A DNA stretch of 64,000 nt from Hofstenia miamia. Its lineage: Eukaryota; Xenacoelomorpha; Acoela; Hofsteniidae. Position 1 is the stretch's first letter. Each line of letters opens with the position of its first letter. The notes under the pieces are model-generated. The model was not told where the DNA came from and did no database searches. It saw only the letters and a list, made by a program, of their open reading frames with translations. This document shows, piece by piece, positions 1 to 12,009 of the stretch. The stretch lies in assembly GCA_900660155.1 (NCBI GenBank), contig CABFPE010000206.1:557556-621555 (forward strand), in the 5' to 3' direction. The translations under genes were made by a program, and so were the position numbers.

Positions 1-31
<31 letters not shown>
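1..31. repeat. (TA)n microsatellite
   Basis: A pure alternating TA tract runs from the window edge up to the left end of the Tc1-like element that follows. Tc1/mariner elements insert at TA, so the tract may be the target or may have grown from the duplicated TA. Confidence 0.9.
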
Positions 32-34
<3 letters not shown>

Positions 35-1613
35 AGAAAAAAGAATTCGGCTACCCATGATTTGTAATACATATTTCTAAGAAATGGGCTCCAAGAATGT
101 CATAGTTATTTTATAATTAGATTTGGGGTTACAGAAAGAGGAATTCATCAATGTTGAGACATAACTATCACTGTTAACTTTAAATCTCAAGGAGAAATGC
201 TACAATGCTTGTATTTAGCTAATATTTTCTTGGTAAAATGTAGTCGGCCACTTCAGACCAAATCATAGAATCTGTAAAAATTTCATTGGTTGAACTTTTT
301 TCAGTCTATATATTTTGAAAATGTCTAATATCAGTCTTTCTTCGCCATATAAGATGCCTGGTTATCTCCAAAAATTTGGAAGGTATGAGTCAACGTAATA
401 TAGCCCGACTTGTAGAATGACCTCGAAGTACTGTTGGGGATATCATCAGACGTTTCACTTCTGAAAACATCATTGCCACCAAGCCAAACTCTGGAAGACC
501 AAAGAAGACCTCCAAAACCTCCCAATCAGCTATTATGTGCCTTTCAAAGTCAATCCCAAAGAGAATTCAGATGAATGTCGCAAAGGAATGGGCTGATGGT
601 CACCTTATGACAGCAAGAACTGTGCGAAACATCCTGAAGAAGTACTCAATTGGAACTTTTGTGGCACTCAGAAACCCATTCTTAACCTGAAAGCAAAGAT
701 TGCGCTGGGTGAGGTCGGCCAATTTAATGAGATACAATTCATCTGAACATTGGTCTAATGTTATATTTCAGATGAGTCAAGATTTGAGCTATACTCATCG
801 AAAAGAATGTTGATAAAGAGACCAACTCGGCAAAAGTTTAGATTCGTGCCTTAACTTACTCAGGGGACCATGAATTATAGTGGGAAGTCTGTAATGGTAT
901 GTCGTGCAATATAGAAGTTGGCTTTTGCAAAATTGTTCACATCACTGGTACTCTTCTAAGCTCTTAATATACTCGGATTCTAGAAAAAGAACTCTTACCA
1001 CTTTTTACAAGTGATCAATATATCAGCAGGATGGTGCTCCATGTCATACCTAAAAAGAAATGACAAATTTCTTCCACAATAAAGGGGTTGCTATCCTTGC
1101 TGACTGGTCTGGCCAATCTCCAGACCCTAACATTATCGAAAATACGTGGAAAGAGGTCAAATTTCGAATTGGACAGCATACTCTTCACACTGAAGACGAG
1201 CTGTGGAGCGCTATAAAGAAGAAATTTTATGCAATTCCCAACAGATTTATTGAAAGACTTATTCGCTCAAAGGGACACCCTAAAAAATTTTAGAAGAGAC
1301 AATTTTGTTGCTAAGTGCTTGCATTGAAACAATTATTAATTTATGTATCTTATTTTCAATTTACTTCTTTTGGATTTCCTCATTTGTTAAAATTTTTTCA
1401 GGTGGCCGAATACATTTTCAAGTACAAGTTTTCTAATTTTAATTAAAAATTAATAGCCAATTGTTATTCCAAAATTTTTTATATATTAGACATAAAAATT
1501 TTCCTTTCTTAAATCAAAGTAACACTTAGTTAAATTTTAGGCACACTCTATCCAATGAATGTTCATTATTTATTCAAAATAGCAAAATGGTCGAATACAT
1601 ATTTCCAGTACTG
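32..1613 (+). mobile_element. Tc1-like DNA transposon A with inner and outer terminal repeats
   Basis: The outer ends match as inverted repeats: the left end near 36-58 (core GAATTCGGCTACC) and the right end near 1586-1613 (core ATGGTCGAATAC, closing in CCAGTACTG before TA). A second, inner copy of the same core lies about 190 bp inside each end, at 240-254 (GTAGTCGGCCACT) and 1401-1415 (GGTGGCCGAATAC). This IR/DR plan is known from Sleeping Beauty-type Tc1 elements. The left tip has decayed. Between the ends lies a broken transposase on the plus strand. The element is an old, immobile copy. Confidence 0.75.
320..1293 (+). pseudogene. Tc1-family transposase remnant of element A
   Basis: The plus-strand frames give a paired-type DNA-binding start (GMSQRNIARLVE near 387), a segment ending near 640 with TVRNILKK, a QQDGAPCHT catalytic-Asp block near 1024-1053, and a C-terminal frame at 1060-1293 carrying QSPDPNIIENTW with the catalytic Glu. 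There are 35 codons between that Asp and the Glu, one more than the 34 usual for Tc1. Several stops and frameshifts break it, including a TAA just after the QDGAPCHT block. The final open part (77 codons) ends in FIERLIRSKGHPKKF, typical of the Tc1 C-terminus. Confidence 0.8.
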
Positions 1614-1639
1614 TATATACATAGGGAGGGAGAGAAAGA

Positions 1640-4600
1640 GAGAGAGTGCACCTTTGGTATTGTTTATAGTTCACCGCTTAAATATGGCATCGTAGTAATA
1701 TAACTTATCATTTAGAAATAATTTGAACATGTAATGAAGGTCCAAAGAGGCAGTCCCTAATAGAATCCGGTGTGGAGCAAGTGTTTAATCAAATTACAAT
1801 TTTAACTTCAAGAACATTTTTTATTTGTCTTAAAAATATAAGAATTAACAATTGTAATTGAATAATCAAGTTTGGAAAAATGGCATCCTACCATGACATC
1901 CTGTGTATATTTTATGGAACAAAATGTCAAATAGTTGAAATTGCTTTCAAATTTTAAAAAGAATAAGGTTAGACTTTGCTTACAAGAACTTGATTAAATT
2001 ATCGTGATTGTTAAAAAAAAAATAATAATAATAATACTTTGGGAACAGCTCATTTACATTTGTAGAACATTTATATCATATTCCGAATGCCAGAATTTTT
2101 TAAAGGTGAATCTGCTTTACCCATATGAGCGCTGTAAAATGCAAAATTGCTCTTAAGGTAAAGAACTTATAAACTTTTTAAGCTTTCTAATCAAATTTCT
2201 ATACAAATTTGCTTCAATATTATTTATCTTACAAAGAAATATTGACAGTTTTTGTGTACTATAAGTGAGTGAAATCTTTGCCTCATTTTGGAAAATCATC
2301 AACTGTAAGTTTATTGTTTGAATTCAAATACATTTTTTATAATAGAACATTAAATTTTTGACGTCATTGCTTTCAACAGACTTGGTGTTCCAAATCTTCA
2401 GAGGCGGGGAATTTCAACAACATAAAATTTATTACAACTTATGCTACTAATATATTAGCACAGGTTATTATATCCATTACTGTCCATCACTGTAATCTAA
2501 AATCATAAATACACCAACCGTTTTTGGAATTTCATTATTTCTGGACATTATTACCGAGCTTAACATGTGCGGTAGCGTTTTTATATGTTCTAGATCAATC
2601 CTCTAGTGCCAACCAAAAGCAGTGAATTATTAGTATATAATTGGCTTTAATTTCCGCACAACACAATGTCAATTGAATAACAAAATAAAAAACAATACAA
2701 AACTGGGCTCGCTTTTGAATGAAGAACGAAACTTGACCTCTGAAAATGATTCTGATTAAAAAAAAAGGAGGAATCATTAGTGCTTAAAATTGGCCTAAGG
2801 TTGCTGGTTCAATACTTGATCCCCAATATGATACTAAATCTTTATGTAAAGGATCTGTGGAAGTTTACATTAGTAAATAAGTTCTTGAGTAGTAAGTTCA
2901 ATTTCGTACCATTTTTTAAAAAAATTCAAAGTTACGGATATGATTCTGATCTGAAAAAATATTGTAGTGTGCTTACATTTGAAAGAGTATTTTGCCAATG
3001 CTAGTAAAGTTAATTGAAGTTAATCAATTTTTAAGAAAGTGTTTTTTACTGAAGTGATTCTCAAAATTGTATTGAGAAATTCTTTTTTATGGCCTACGCT
3101 GTTGCAGAATTCAGAGTTCACTTGAGGAACAATAACGAATAACAAAGAAAAAAATTTAAGTTAAATACGCAACACATAAAATTGTAATTTTCAACAACAA
3201 ACCCTCATGAGAAAAAAATCCTCTTCTATAGACCCTCCCTTTGTTCTGATTCGATTATTTAAATTGTATTTTCTAAATTTTACAGAGAAAATATATTTTC
3301 TAATAGGTCAACCATAAATGTTCAGTGGTGCTGAAAACTCCAGACTTTATAACCCATGTTTTAAATTTTAATTCTCATGCTAGATTTCGGATTACATTAG
3401 TTTTCTGGTAATCCTCAAAGATGGTTCAATTGTCACAGGTTAACAGGTTTGCCATTCTGTGAGGGTTTTTACACAACAGCTAAAACAACAGAATAATAAA
3501 TTTCACAATGCTTGCAATTTGGATAATCCTGTGAATATCGTAGTGCAAACATATGATTTCATTCTTCTTTATCACATTTTCAAATATTTTTCAACAAGCC
3601 AAATTTGCAAAAAATATGCTCTCTTGTTTTGATTAAAGTTTTCAAATTCTCCTCATAGCTAGTGTTTAGGCGATAAGTTGGTCTAATGCTTATGAAAGCA
3701 GCCATTTTGATTTCTGCAGATAGATCACCAATGTTCATTGAAGCACGCTGTGCGCAATTTCAGTTGTGACTTTACTGGCACAACTTTATAAAGGCAATGA
3801 AATTGGAGAGAATATTATATCTTGCTTTGCTTTAAAGATAAGATATCTTTAGAAATACAGAACAAATTTGAAATCCCACACAACACAATGTGTTGGATTG
3901 TGTTGTATTGTGTACACAAAATACAACGGCAAACCTACATGTTAAAACACCTCAATACTTTTTTGAGGGTTTAACAAATTTCAATAAAAAATAAATATTA
4001 AAAAGGCATACTCAGCAACGCTTTGTCATATTTATTATGTCCATGTTTCAGACAGTAGTTTCAAATACAAAATTTCTAGCTAAGCCAAGTGTCACATTAT
4101 TTAAAATATTTTGAGATTATTTTATGTCAAGTATTTGAATATATGCACTTGAACTTAATTGAAATGAGAAAACTAAATTCTTAGAGTTCTTCTTTTTTGG
4201 TTGCAACATCTTAATACTATACACATAATTAGAAATAAAAAATTCTATGCACTTATATAACAATAGAGCACAAAACAATATAATTCTGAAAGAAATAAAA
4301 AACTTACAACTAACAAGAATGGTAAAATGACAAACATACCCAGTCTAAAGATAGCATTTACGTTACTTTTTGAAGAAAGATCACTATCGATATTCAGAAC
4401 AAGATATTTATCATGTACTTCAATTGTAATAGCTTTGTTATCAATAATGATATTAGTACTCATATTTCAAGGTAGAGCTGGAGCATCTAGACTCTTCTTA
4501 TTAAAAATTATTCAAATCGATTTATCAATGCTGAGAAAGATTCATGTCCTTGGAGTATTTTGAAACAGCGTTAGTCGTCAGTTGAGAGTGGGAAGTTCGT

Positions 4601-5365
4601 CATTACTCTAATAACAAAGTACAAGTACTTTGCAAAATGTGCCCAATACTAAAAGGTATTATGCTTAGATTATTTGTGTAAGCAGCAAGTAGTAGGTCAG
4701 ATATTGGGTCACCTTAGGGTACTTCCACAATTCCATATCAAGAAGATGAGAGGCCATCTTTGCAGTGGCGTCACTGTATAACTGAGGCCCGGTGTGAGAA
4801 TTAAATTTTTACTAACTGTTTTCGTGTATAGTAGACATTCTTACTAATTATTATTTTGCAAATATAAGCACTTCAAAATTGTCTAAAATTGTATATTAAA
4901 GGTATTTTTATGAATGTTTGCTATAGTTATATTATTACTTCGTTAATTTGGTATTTTTGATCACAAAAGGATCCAAGTTCCAAGAATGGGTGCCCCCATA
5001 TTTGCTTAAAATAGCGTCTAATAAGTTTTACTTCTACAATTTGCTACATTTTTTACTATTACAGTTAAATTCTGACTGTCACCTAAATTTCCGTAATATA
5101 TTCTTTTGGAATTTTTCTTTTGAGGTTTTATAAAATTGAGGACTTAAGGAAAACAATGTCGCATACAGTTACAGAAATTGAAGTGGAATTGTTTGCAAGT
5201 TTGGTGAACACTGTTCCGAAAAGCCTAGAAATATTGTGACAGCCGGGGAAAGAAAACACATCAAAAAATTTATCTAAGTAGATCATTTTGAATGTTCTTC
5301 ATGAAAAATTGTTTTAAAATATTAGTTATAGTTTGCTTCAAATTTAATAATTTTATTGTACAAAC
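1640..5365. other. AT-rich stretch with no recognised gene
   Basis: A GA-rich patch sits at 1626-1648. A short hairpin lies near 3881-3907 (ACAACACAAT and its complement around a 7-nt loop). Small open frames (for example 2780-3004, 4327-4563 and 4948-5133) match no family and look like chance frames in AT-rich DNA. Near 4770-4800 a GTGGCGTCACT... GGCCCGGTGTGA stretch recalls transposon ends but has no partner. I see no gene here. Confidence 0.5.
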
Positions 5366-5394
5366 TATATATACATATATATATATATATATAT
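5366..5394. repeat. (TA)n tract at the left end of Tc1-like element B
   Basis: An alternating TA tract directly abuts the CAGTATCG terminal repeat of element B. A matching tract lies at the other end. Confidence 0.85.
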
Positions 5395-5395
5395 A

Positions 5396-6702
5396 CAGTA
5401 TCGAAAAAAATGTTTCGGGCAGCTACACATGATTTTGAAATTGAAATTTTTTATTCATATGAACTATGTTTTCAGAAATAATGGGCATCAATTTCTACAT
5501 GTGTTGATGTTGTTTATTATTGTTTTGATCAAAATTAACCACAGATATGCTGCAATTAAATTTTGACAACCACTTTTGATAAGGAAATAATGTTTCGGGT
5601 ACTATAATTTAGTAATTCATAAATATCTGTTGCGTTTTGAAATGTCATTCTATTATTAATTACTTTTAAAGTTCGTTTGTTTATGTTTGTTTCTCATCTT
5701 AGTTCTTGGATTTACAATGCCCAAACACATACCTGAAGCTATCAGAGCCCTAATAATAAAAATGCACCAAGAAGACAAATATAGTAACACAAGGCTGATA
5801 AAGCTGGCCAAGTCTAACCCATTTCTCACTGCTACCCAATGGCAAAAAGAATAGACAGATGGCAATTGTTACAACTGTTCGTAATATCCTCAAAAGGGCA
5901 GGATTGCGAAGTCATATAGCATCTAAGTAATGGCTTGGGCAGCTATTTGGTCAAGTGGCAAGAGGATTATTGCTAAAGTTGATCGAACTTTTAAAAATCG
6001 TGAATATTGCATGATTTTGCAAAATAACATGTTGCCTTTGCTTGATGTGGATGACATTTACCAGCAAGATGGGGCCCCATGTCATACCATTCGCCAAACA
6101 ATACTCTTCATGGAAGAGTCTGGAGTCGATTTGGACTCATGGACAACGCAATCCCCTGATTTAAATATTGTGGAAAATTTGTGGCTGGAACTAAAAAGAC
6201 TTGATTTTAAGAAGATGCCTACTTAAGCAGATGACATTTGGAAATTCACTCAAGAGGAATTTTATATGATTTCCAACGAATACATTGATTATTTGTATAA
6301 ATCTTTACCAAATAGGGTTGATGGAGTTATCAAGGCGAAAGGATATCCAACCAAGTATTAAAGGACGCTTCAAATTCATACAAATAACTTTTTAAATGTT
6401 GTATATTAACTATGTTTTGTAATGTGCCCATTTATTATTGGAAATTTTTAATCATAGTTAGTTATTCATTCATACATTAAAAGTGGCCAAAACATTTTTT
6501 CCGTGTTAAATTGATTATTGCCATATAATATTTAGCATACCAATATCTATTTTATTTTTAAAGTAAAGAAACTTCTTTAAAACACATCATAAATATTAGA
6601 TATTATCCTAAAAACGAAAATGTTCAATATAGTTTTCTCATTGTCCACTTTATGTAAGGTATTAATTCTGTTGCTAAACTACCCGAAACATTTTTTCCGA
6701 TA

Positions 6703-6707
<5 letters not shown>
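5396..6707 (+). mobile_element. Tc1-like DNA transposon B, both ends present
   Basis: Near-perfect terminal inverted repeats begin with CAGTATCGAAAAAAATGTTT at 5396 and end with the complement (ending CCGATACTG) at 6707; both sit inside (TA)n tracts. Inner copies of the core occur near 5583-5603 (TAATGTTTCGGGTAC) and 6481-6503 (GGCCAAAACATTTTTTCC), about 180-200 bp inside each end, so this is again an IR/DR arrangement. Total length is about 1.3 kb, shorter than a full Tc1 of 1.6 kb because the transposase middle is deleted. The well-kept ends suggest a younger insertion than element A. Confidence 0.85.
5717..6361 (+). pseudogene. Tc1-family transposase of element B, internally deleted
   Basis: The frame opens at ATG 5717 with MPKHIPEAIRALIIKMHQED, a helix-turn-helix start. 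It then breaks near 5850 and again before 5930, and the part that should hold the first catalytic Asp is missing. The open part at 5930-6226 carries YQQDGAPCHT (second Asp) and QSPDLNIVENLW (Glu) with 34 residues between them, the DD34E spacing of Tc1. A stop at 6224-6226 interrupts the tail, which then runs to a TAA at 6359-6361 after VIKAKGYPTKY, a standard Tc1 C-terminus. It is not functional. Confidence 0.85.

Positions 6708-6734
<27 letters not shown>
6706..6734. repeat. (TA)n tract between Tc1-like element B and the Penelope-like pair
   Basis: An alternating TA tract joins the right terminal repeat of element B to the outer flank of the left Penelope-like copy. Confidence 0.85.
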
Positions 6735-6736
<2 letters not shown>

Positions 6737-6988
6737 TTGTTGCTTGAATACTAAGCTTCTTTATCAATTTATAAAAAAACAACGAAAATTTTAATTGAGA
6801 GTACTTTTGGTACTTACTGTACCATCATCTATCAAAAACAAAAATTATTTGGTGGTAAAATATAAATTTACAAATGATTAATTAATTAAACTAAAACAAG
6901 TGAAGAGTTTGATGATATTTAGTATTAAAATTAGGTTTCTCTTCCTTAATATTTATTGATTCTGCGATCTTGGTTCATTTGTGTTTCA

Positions 6989-7201
6989 TTAAAATTTAAA
7001 GTCAGATATTGATGCTTTATGTATTTTTGAGTGCATATAAATTTCGGATTGTAAGTGTCCATAGGGATGTTCTTGAATTCGTTTCTTCAAATGTCTTTTG
7101 GTTTCACCAATGTAGAAACTGTCACACTTCTGACAATTATATTTATAATTATTGCAAAAAACATCAAAAGAAGCTTTAAAATCCTCTTCATAAAAATTCA
7201 A
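6989..7201 (-). pseudogene. GIY-YIG endonuclease end of the left Penelope-like copy
   Basis: The minus strand reads a Cys-rich lead-in (YKYNCQKCDSFYIGETKRH) and then an arginine helix with KKRIQEH and a closing SEIYMHSKIHKASI. This matches the Penelope-type GIY-YIG nuclease layout, with a zinc-finger-like CxxC before YIG. Only the 3' end of the element is present. Confidence 0.75.
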
Positions 7202-7557
7202 TTCGCAAGAACAGAAAGATAATATATTTTGGAAACTATCTTTTATTAAACCTCACAAATCACGTCTTAAGAAATCTATATATAATTTAATTATAAAACT
7301 GAGGAAATCAAGAATTAAACCAATTTTAAATTCGGAAAAAACATCAAATTTAATTCGTAACAAAGATCTAATTCAAAAACCTTTAGTTTCATCAATTGTT
7401 TATAAATATAATTGTCAGAAGTGTGACAGCTTCTACATTGGTGAAACCAAAAGGCATTTGAAGACACGAATTCAAGAACATCTCTATGGAAACTTACAAT
7501 CCGAAATTTATATGCACTCAAAAATACATAAAGCATTAATATCTGACTTTAAATTTT
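7198..7557 (+). pseudogene. Linker plus GIY-YIG endonuclease end of the right Penelope-like copy
   Basis: A plus-strand reading starting near 7198 gives about 60 residues of basic linker (FWKLSFIKPHKSRLKKS) and then YKYNCQKCDSFYIGETKRH, TRIQEH and SEIYMHSKIHKAL, ending at a stop at 7555-7557. It is the better kept of the two copies and includes sequence upstream of the nuclease that the left copy lacks. The reverse transcriptase is missing. Confidence 0.75.
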
Positions 7558-7778
7558 AATGAAACACAAATGCACCAAGATCGCAGAATCAATAAATATT
7601 AAGGAGATGAAACCTAATTTTAATATATATAAATATTATCAAACTCTTCACTTGTTTTAGTTTAATTAATTAATGATTTGTAAATTTATATTTTACCACC
7701 AAATAATTTTTGTTTTTTATAGACGATGGTACAGTAAGTACCAAAGTACTCTCAATTAAAATTTTCGTTGTTTTTTTC

Positions 7779-7781
<3 letters not shown>

Positions 7782-7820
<39 letters not shown>
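7782..7820. repeat. (TA)n tract at the right end of the Penelope-like pair
   Basis: A TA tract of about 38 bp ends in CAGTATAAGCAATGCCCC, which starts like a Tc1 terminal repeat. No inverted partner was found downstream. Confidence 0.8.
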
Positions 7821-7821
<1 letters not shown>

Positions 7822-7823
<2 letters not shown>

Positions 7824-10800
7824 TATAAGCAATGCCCCTAGTACTAAGTTGGAAGTAGGATTACTTCCATTTTATTTAAATTCACTGATATAGTTTGAAA
7901 GTAGCAAAATTTTAAAAAGCCGATATAATCAAGTTTTCATTCAGACCATATGTATATGTAATATATAGGCATATACTTCGATATCAGACACTATATAGCA
8001 GCGAAAATTCTATGTTAAAATAACGTATAAACCAATTGCTTATTAGTGTTACCCAACTCAAAATTCGACAAAATTTTCAAACTAGTTTTAATTGAAGAAA
8101 TCCTTAGTTGTAATTTGGTTTGGAATGCATAATTTAATAGATATCTAATTTTTGATGGACCCTGCCACTTTAGATGACTCGTTTTTATACTTAATTGTTT
8201 AGATTGCCTAGCAATTGAATAATTTACCAACATTCGTTGTCGGTAATCCAGGTATTTAGCATTCTACTATCAATCATGTTTATTTAGCCTAATATATGTT
8301 TAAAAAGCACAAATAAAATTATCATTAGAGATAAAATTGAGCGATCATGTTGGAACCCGTTAGTTTTCTTAGAATTTTTGTCAGCATTATCACTTAAATC
8401 ACAAATTAAAGCGTTTGATAGCTAATCTAGTATTTGTTAAAGATAACACTTTCAATTAATCGCGGATTTACTTTTATTGATAACTGTTAAAATGGAAGTT
8501 AATGTACATATGATTAGCAAACAATTCGTCTGCAAAATCGATTGTTTTACAAACTCATTTGTTTAATCAAAATTGACATGTGAAATTAAATTAAATTAAT
8601 CCGAGAGATAAATAACAGTCCATCAATCATATCTTTACTATCTTTTCAAATTTAAAATGCTACATATCATACACAATTTTGATTTTAACAAAAATTTGCT
8701 ATTACATCAATTTTTGCAAAAAAAACTTTTTAGAAATGAAATTTTTGCGTATAATAACATTCTAATGAAATATATAAATTTGAATCAAAATCAGATTTGC
8801 AAAATTTCCTCCATTTAATTTCTTAACGTTTCTTTCTACTGTTTGTGTAAAACATCTTAAGCAATTTGGATGTAACTTATGTCATTGAAAAATACCTGGC
8901 TGTAAGGTTTGAACAAAAATCATAGATCAATTTCAATCTGACCAAATCCTTCTGGACAAAGTTATGAGCTATCATTCGAATTACAAAGGTAGAATAGAGC
9001 GTATCTATATTTAGAGTTGCTTTGTACAATATAAAATGTTGCTTACAGCTCTAAAAAGCGTCAAAAACAATGCAAATAAAACAACAAATTACCATACAAA
9101 AATGCATATATACATGTATATACAAAACAATTGCTATTAGTTATTTGGTTTATGGCTAATTTAGATGTGATCTATTGAATAGTCAGTATTATATAATTTA
9201 TAACCTTGCCATTTGTATTCAAGCCATTCTTTTGTATAACTACAGATGTATTAATTAATTTCGTTTTTCAATACACTTAATTTATCAATTTGTTTTATAG
9301 ATTTAGGTAAATTATTCTACATTTTTAATGATGTGTTGAGATGCGAATTTTCATTTCAGTGGCTAAATCTTTAGATTTGTATGATTATATTTAAGCAATA
9401 TTTTAGAAGATAAAAAATTGAATTTGTCTTATGGAACAATATGAAAATTTTAAAAATAGTAGCTAGCGCATTTTTATATAAAATACACTGTGAATTTAGA
9501 TAGGTTTTGTTATTTTTTTTATTTCTGCATTCTTGTTATATAAATGATAAATTGCTATTTTTATAGCAATTATATTTGCACATTTAATTTTTTAAAAAGT
9601 TGCTGATTTATGTCGATATATAGTATGTCTCCTTAATCAAAATGACTTAGTATTAATTTGTGAATTAACTGACTTTTTCCTGCGGTAAGAGCTGTTGAGA
9701 AATATTGCTAAGAGATCATTGAAGTAGCCATTTCTCAAAAACATTCCATATTTGTTTTATAAAACTAGGTTAAAAATACAAAATTCTGTCACAATATTTA
9801 AAAAAATATTTTTTCTATTGAATGGTTAAAGTTGAATTTATACTGCGAAACGTTTGTGGAATTGTTGTGAGATTTACGCCTAATTAGTCAAAATGGGGCT
9901 TTAAAGGGATTTTTCGTAATTTTAGTAAAGCCAAATATTGGGTAGGAAAATTAAAATTCCTACAAAAACCTTTATACCAATTTCATGAGACTAAATAGCA
10001 TAATGTCACCAGCATATTGTTTAACACTACATGTGGTCAAATTTCTCAAATTGTTTTCATACATATTATATTGCAAACAATTCAAAATTGTTACTTGTGG
10101 GACCACATTTTTCATAATAATTCAGTCAGCGAGAGCTTGACTCTCGGCTAAGATTATGAAGCTGTTTATTAGGGCTATAATTTTTTTAGAAACAAATAAT
10201 GTCTTTTTTAATCAAAATGTCGTAATTGATCCAGGCAAAGCGTTTGAACTAAACATAACAGTGGTGAAAATTCAATAATATTTATGCTATTTCTCCAGTA
10301 TTCGGAGCGTTAACAAAGGTTTATTGGGAGATATAAACTGATGAAAACAATATTGATTTTGAGAGTGCATATTATGTATATTAAATGTTCGATAATTTAT
10401 TAAAATGTCGTTCAAAAAACTTTCTAATTGGCAATATAATCGAAATAGGTTTATAGGTACAAGGAATCTTTTCGATCATCCTTTTCAAACAATGAACAAA
10501 TTGTTGTCAATATTATTTAGTCAAAGAAGTTCAATGTCTAATACAAGCGTTTATAATGTAACAAAGTGGCTCAGCTATTATATCTGGAGCAATTTTTAGG
10601 TACCAAGTCGGAATCATGGAGGGACCGCTAGATTTGTTCTTTAAAGATTGAATAGATTTGATAATTTCAATCTAAAAGATAAGGCAATGGCCGGATATAT
10701 AGGTTGAATTTTCTTCATACCAAGAGGAAAATATATGTCATTATAGTTGTCCTAGTTGCAAAATTCTTCCTTAAATATGCTCCTCATGTCATTATTGCTA

Positions 10801-11680
10801 GTGACTACCTTTCCTTAATAATAATTTTTGAATTTATTCATTTTTATTCGCTTCCAATTAAGTAAACAATTTATAAAGTCCCTTACCTTTGTGACAAGGG
10901 ATATTTGATACTCACAACGGGAATATCTATTATACGCCTTTTGTGTGTAAATATTGTACAGATTACATGCAATTGTATAAAAATTATAATTGTTTGGTCT
11001 TGCGAACTTTTGTATTTCTTCCTTTTCTATTTCTGTTGTATTAGCACTATGTATTTTGCATCTACCAATGACTTTGAGATGTTTTAGCAATATTATCAAT
11101 ATTTTCCAGTGTTCTGCATACATGTGTGAACAAAAAATAGCTACAAGGAAATAAAAAATATTTTTCATATGATTAAGAACAAGCCCTTTGTACTGTTAAA
11201 CTTATAAATTTGCGGCTTATTTGAAATCTTGATGTTTACAAACACAGTGCATAAAGATTATTGCTTAAGGAAAATATTCAAGTACATTTATTGCAAAACT
11301 TTAATGTTCAGATGTCATAATATGTCAGCTTTAAGAGCCCGATTAGTGTTTTCAGAGACTACTACTACCATTTTCTAAATATTAAGGTTACTCACTATAA
11401 CAAAGGTTTTTAGGCTTTCTTGAAGATTCACTCTTGTTACCATTTCTCAAAATCTAATTCACATACTCGTTACCAAAATTTCACTTTCCCATGAAGGTGA
11501 CTACTATGGATTTACAGTTTTTTTACTCAAAGCATCTCCAGTAGACCTTTCCCCAAGGTCATAATTTACGCCCTTATAAGTAGAAATTCCTCAGGGGTCG
11601 AATTTCAACCGCAATGACAATCTCTGCGTCATAGTGCTTAAGCTTGACTTTGTTGTAACCTGTCTTCATTTTTTCAAGTG
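7822..11680. other. AT-rich intergenic stretch
   Basis: Apart from one possible small secreted protein (listed separately at 10815-11168), the frames here are short and match no family. No RNA gene, repeat array or transposon end with a partner was recognised. Confidence 0.45.
10815..11168 (-). CDS. Possible small secreted protein (unrecognised)
   Basis: This 117-codon minus-strand frame starts at a true ATG. Residues 1-18 (MKNIFYFLVAIFCSHMYA) look like a signal peptide with a plausible cleavage after Ala18. The rest has four further cysteines (in GRCK, IACN, SRCE and NCLL) and many Lys, Asn and Tyr residues. I recognise no family. Frames of this length do arise by chance in AT-rich DNA, there is no second exon or neighbour to support it, and the composition is not far from background. 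It is a candidate only. Confidence 0.25.
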   Translation of the reverse strand: MKNIFYFLVAIFCSHMYAEHWKILIILLKHLKVIGRCKIHSANTTEIEKEEIQKFARPNNYNFYTIACNLYNIYTQKAYNRYSRCEYQISLVTKVRDFINCLLNWKRIKMNKFKNYY

Positions 11681-11689
11681 ATTCACCAA

Positions 11690-11990
11690 TTTTATTTGAA
11701 ACAACAGGATAAAGCACCATGGCATATATCAAAGAGAGCACTTTATTGGTTTGCCAGCAATGGCATCCAACTACATGATTTGCTATGAAACAGTCCAAAC
11801 CTGAACCCAATCAACAATCTATGGATGATAATGAAGAAACAGCTGTATTTCAACAACAAACAACATGAAATTGTGAAATTTGGTGAACGGAGATCACGAA
11901 GGAAGTCTGTCAGCATCTAGCCATCATTATGCGTAACAGGATAGCAGAAGTTGTCAAAAATTAAGGAAATGCTCCAAAATATAAACATTT
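11690..11990 (+). pseudogene. Tc1-family transposase relic C
   Basis: Plus-strand frames read QQDKAPWHISKRALYWF (second catalytic Asp block, near 11705), then NLNPINNLWMIMKKQLYF (the site of the catalytic Glu, here Asn), then a frame-shifted tail with MRNRIAEVVKN and GNAPKY ending near 11990. These are Tc1 C-terminal landmarks. Stops and frameshifts are many. No terminal repeats were found, so this is an old fragment. Confidence 0.65.
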
Positions 11991-12009
11991 ATGAGCTAAT
12001 CTTCATTTT

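Larger units (their letters stand above)
6745..7783. mobile_element. Inverted pair of Penelope-like element 3' ends
   Basis: Two arms of roughly 380 bp (6770-7150 and 7396-7783) are inverted copies of each other, with scattered differences. Each carries a GIY-YIG type endonuclease end followed by the same 3' tail; the left copy points left and the right copy points right. Penelope-like elements carry a reverse transcriptase and a C-terminal GIY-YIG nuclease, and inverted partial copies are common in that family. The reverse transcriptase is absent from both copies. The pair is flanked by (TA)n tracts. Both copies are 5'-truncated fossils. Confidence 0.75.

Noticed and set aside
7315-7536. Minus-strand frame of 73 codons
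   Set aside because: It is the shadow of the plus-strand Penelope-like GIY-YIG frame.
11574-11810. Minus-strand frame of 78 codons
   Set aside because: It lies opposite the Tc1 transposase relic C and its flank.
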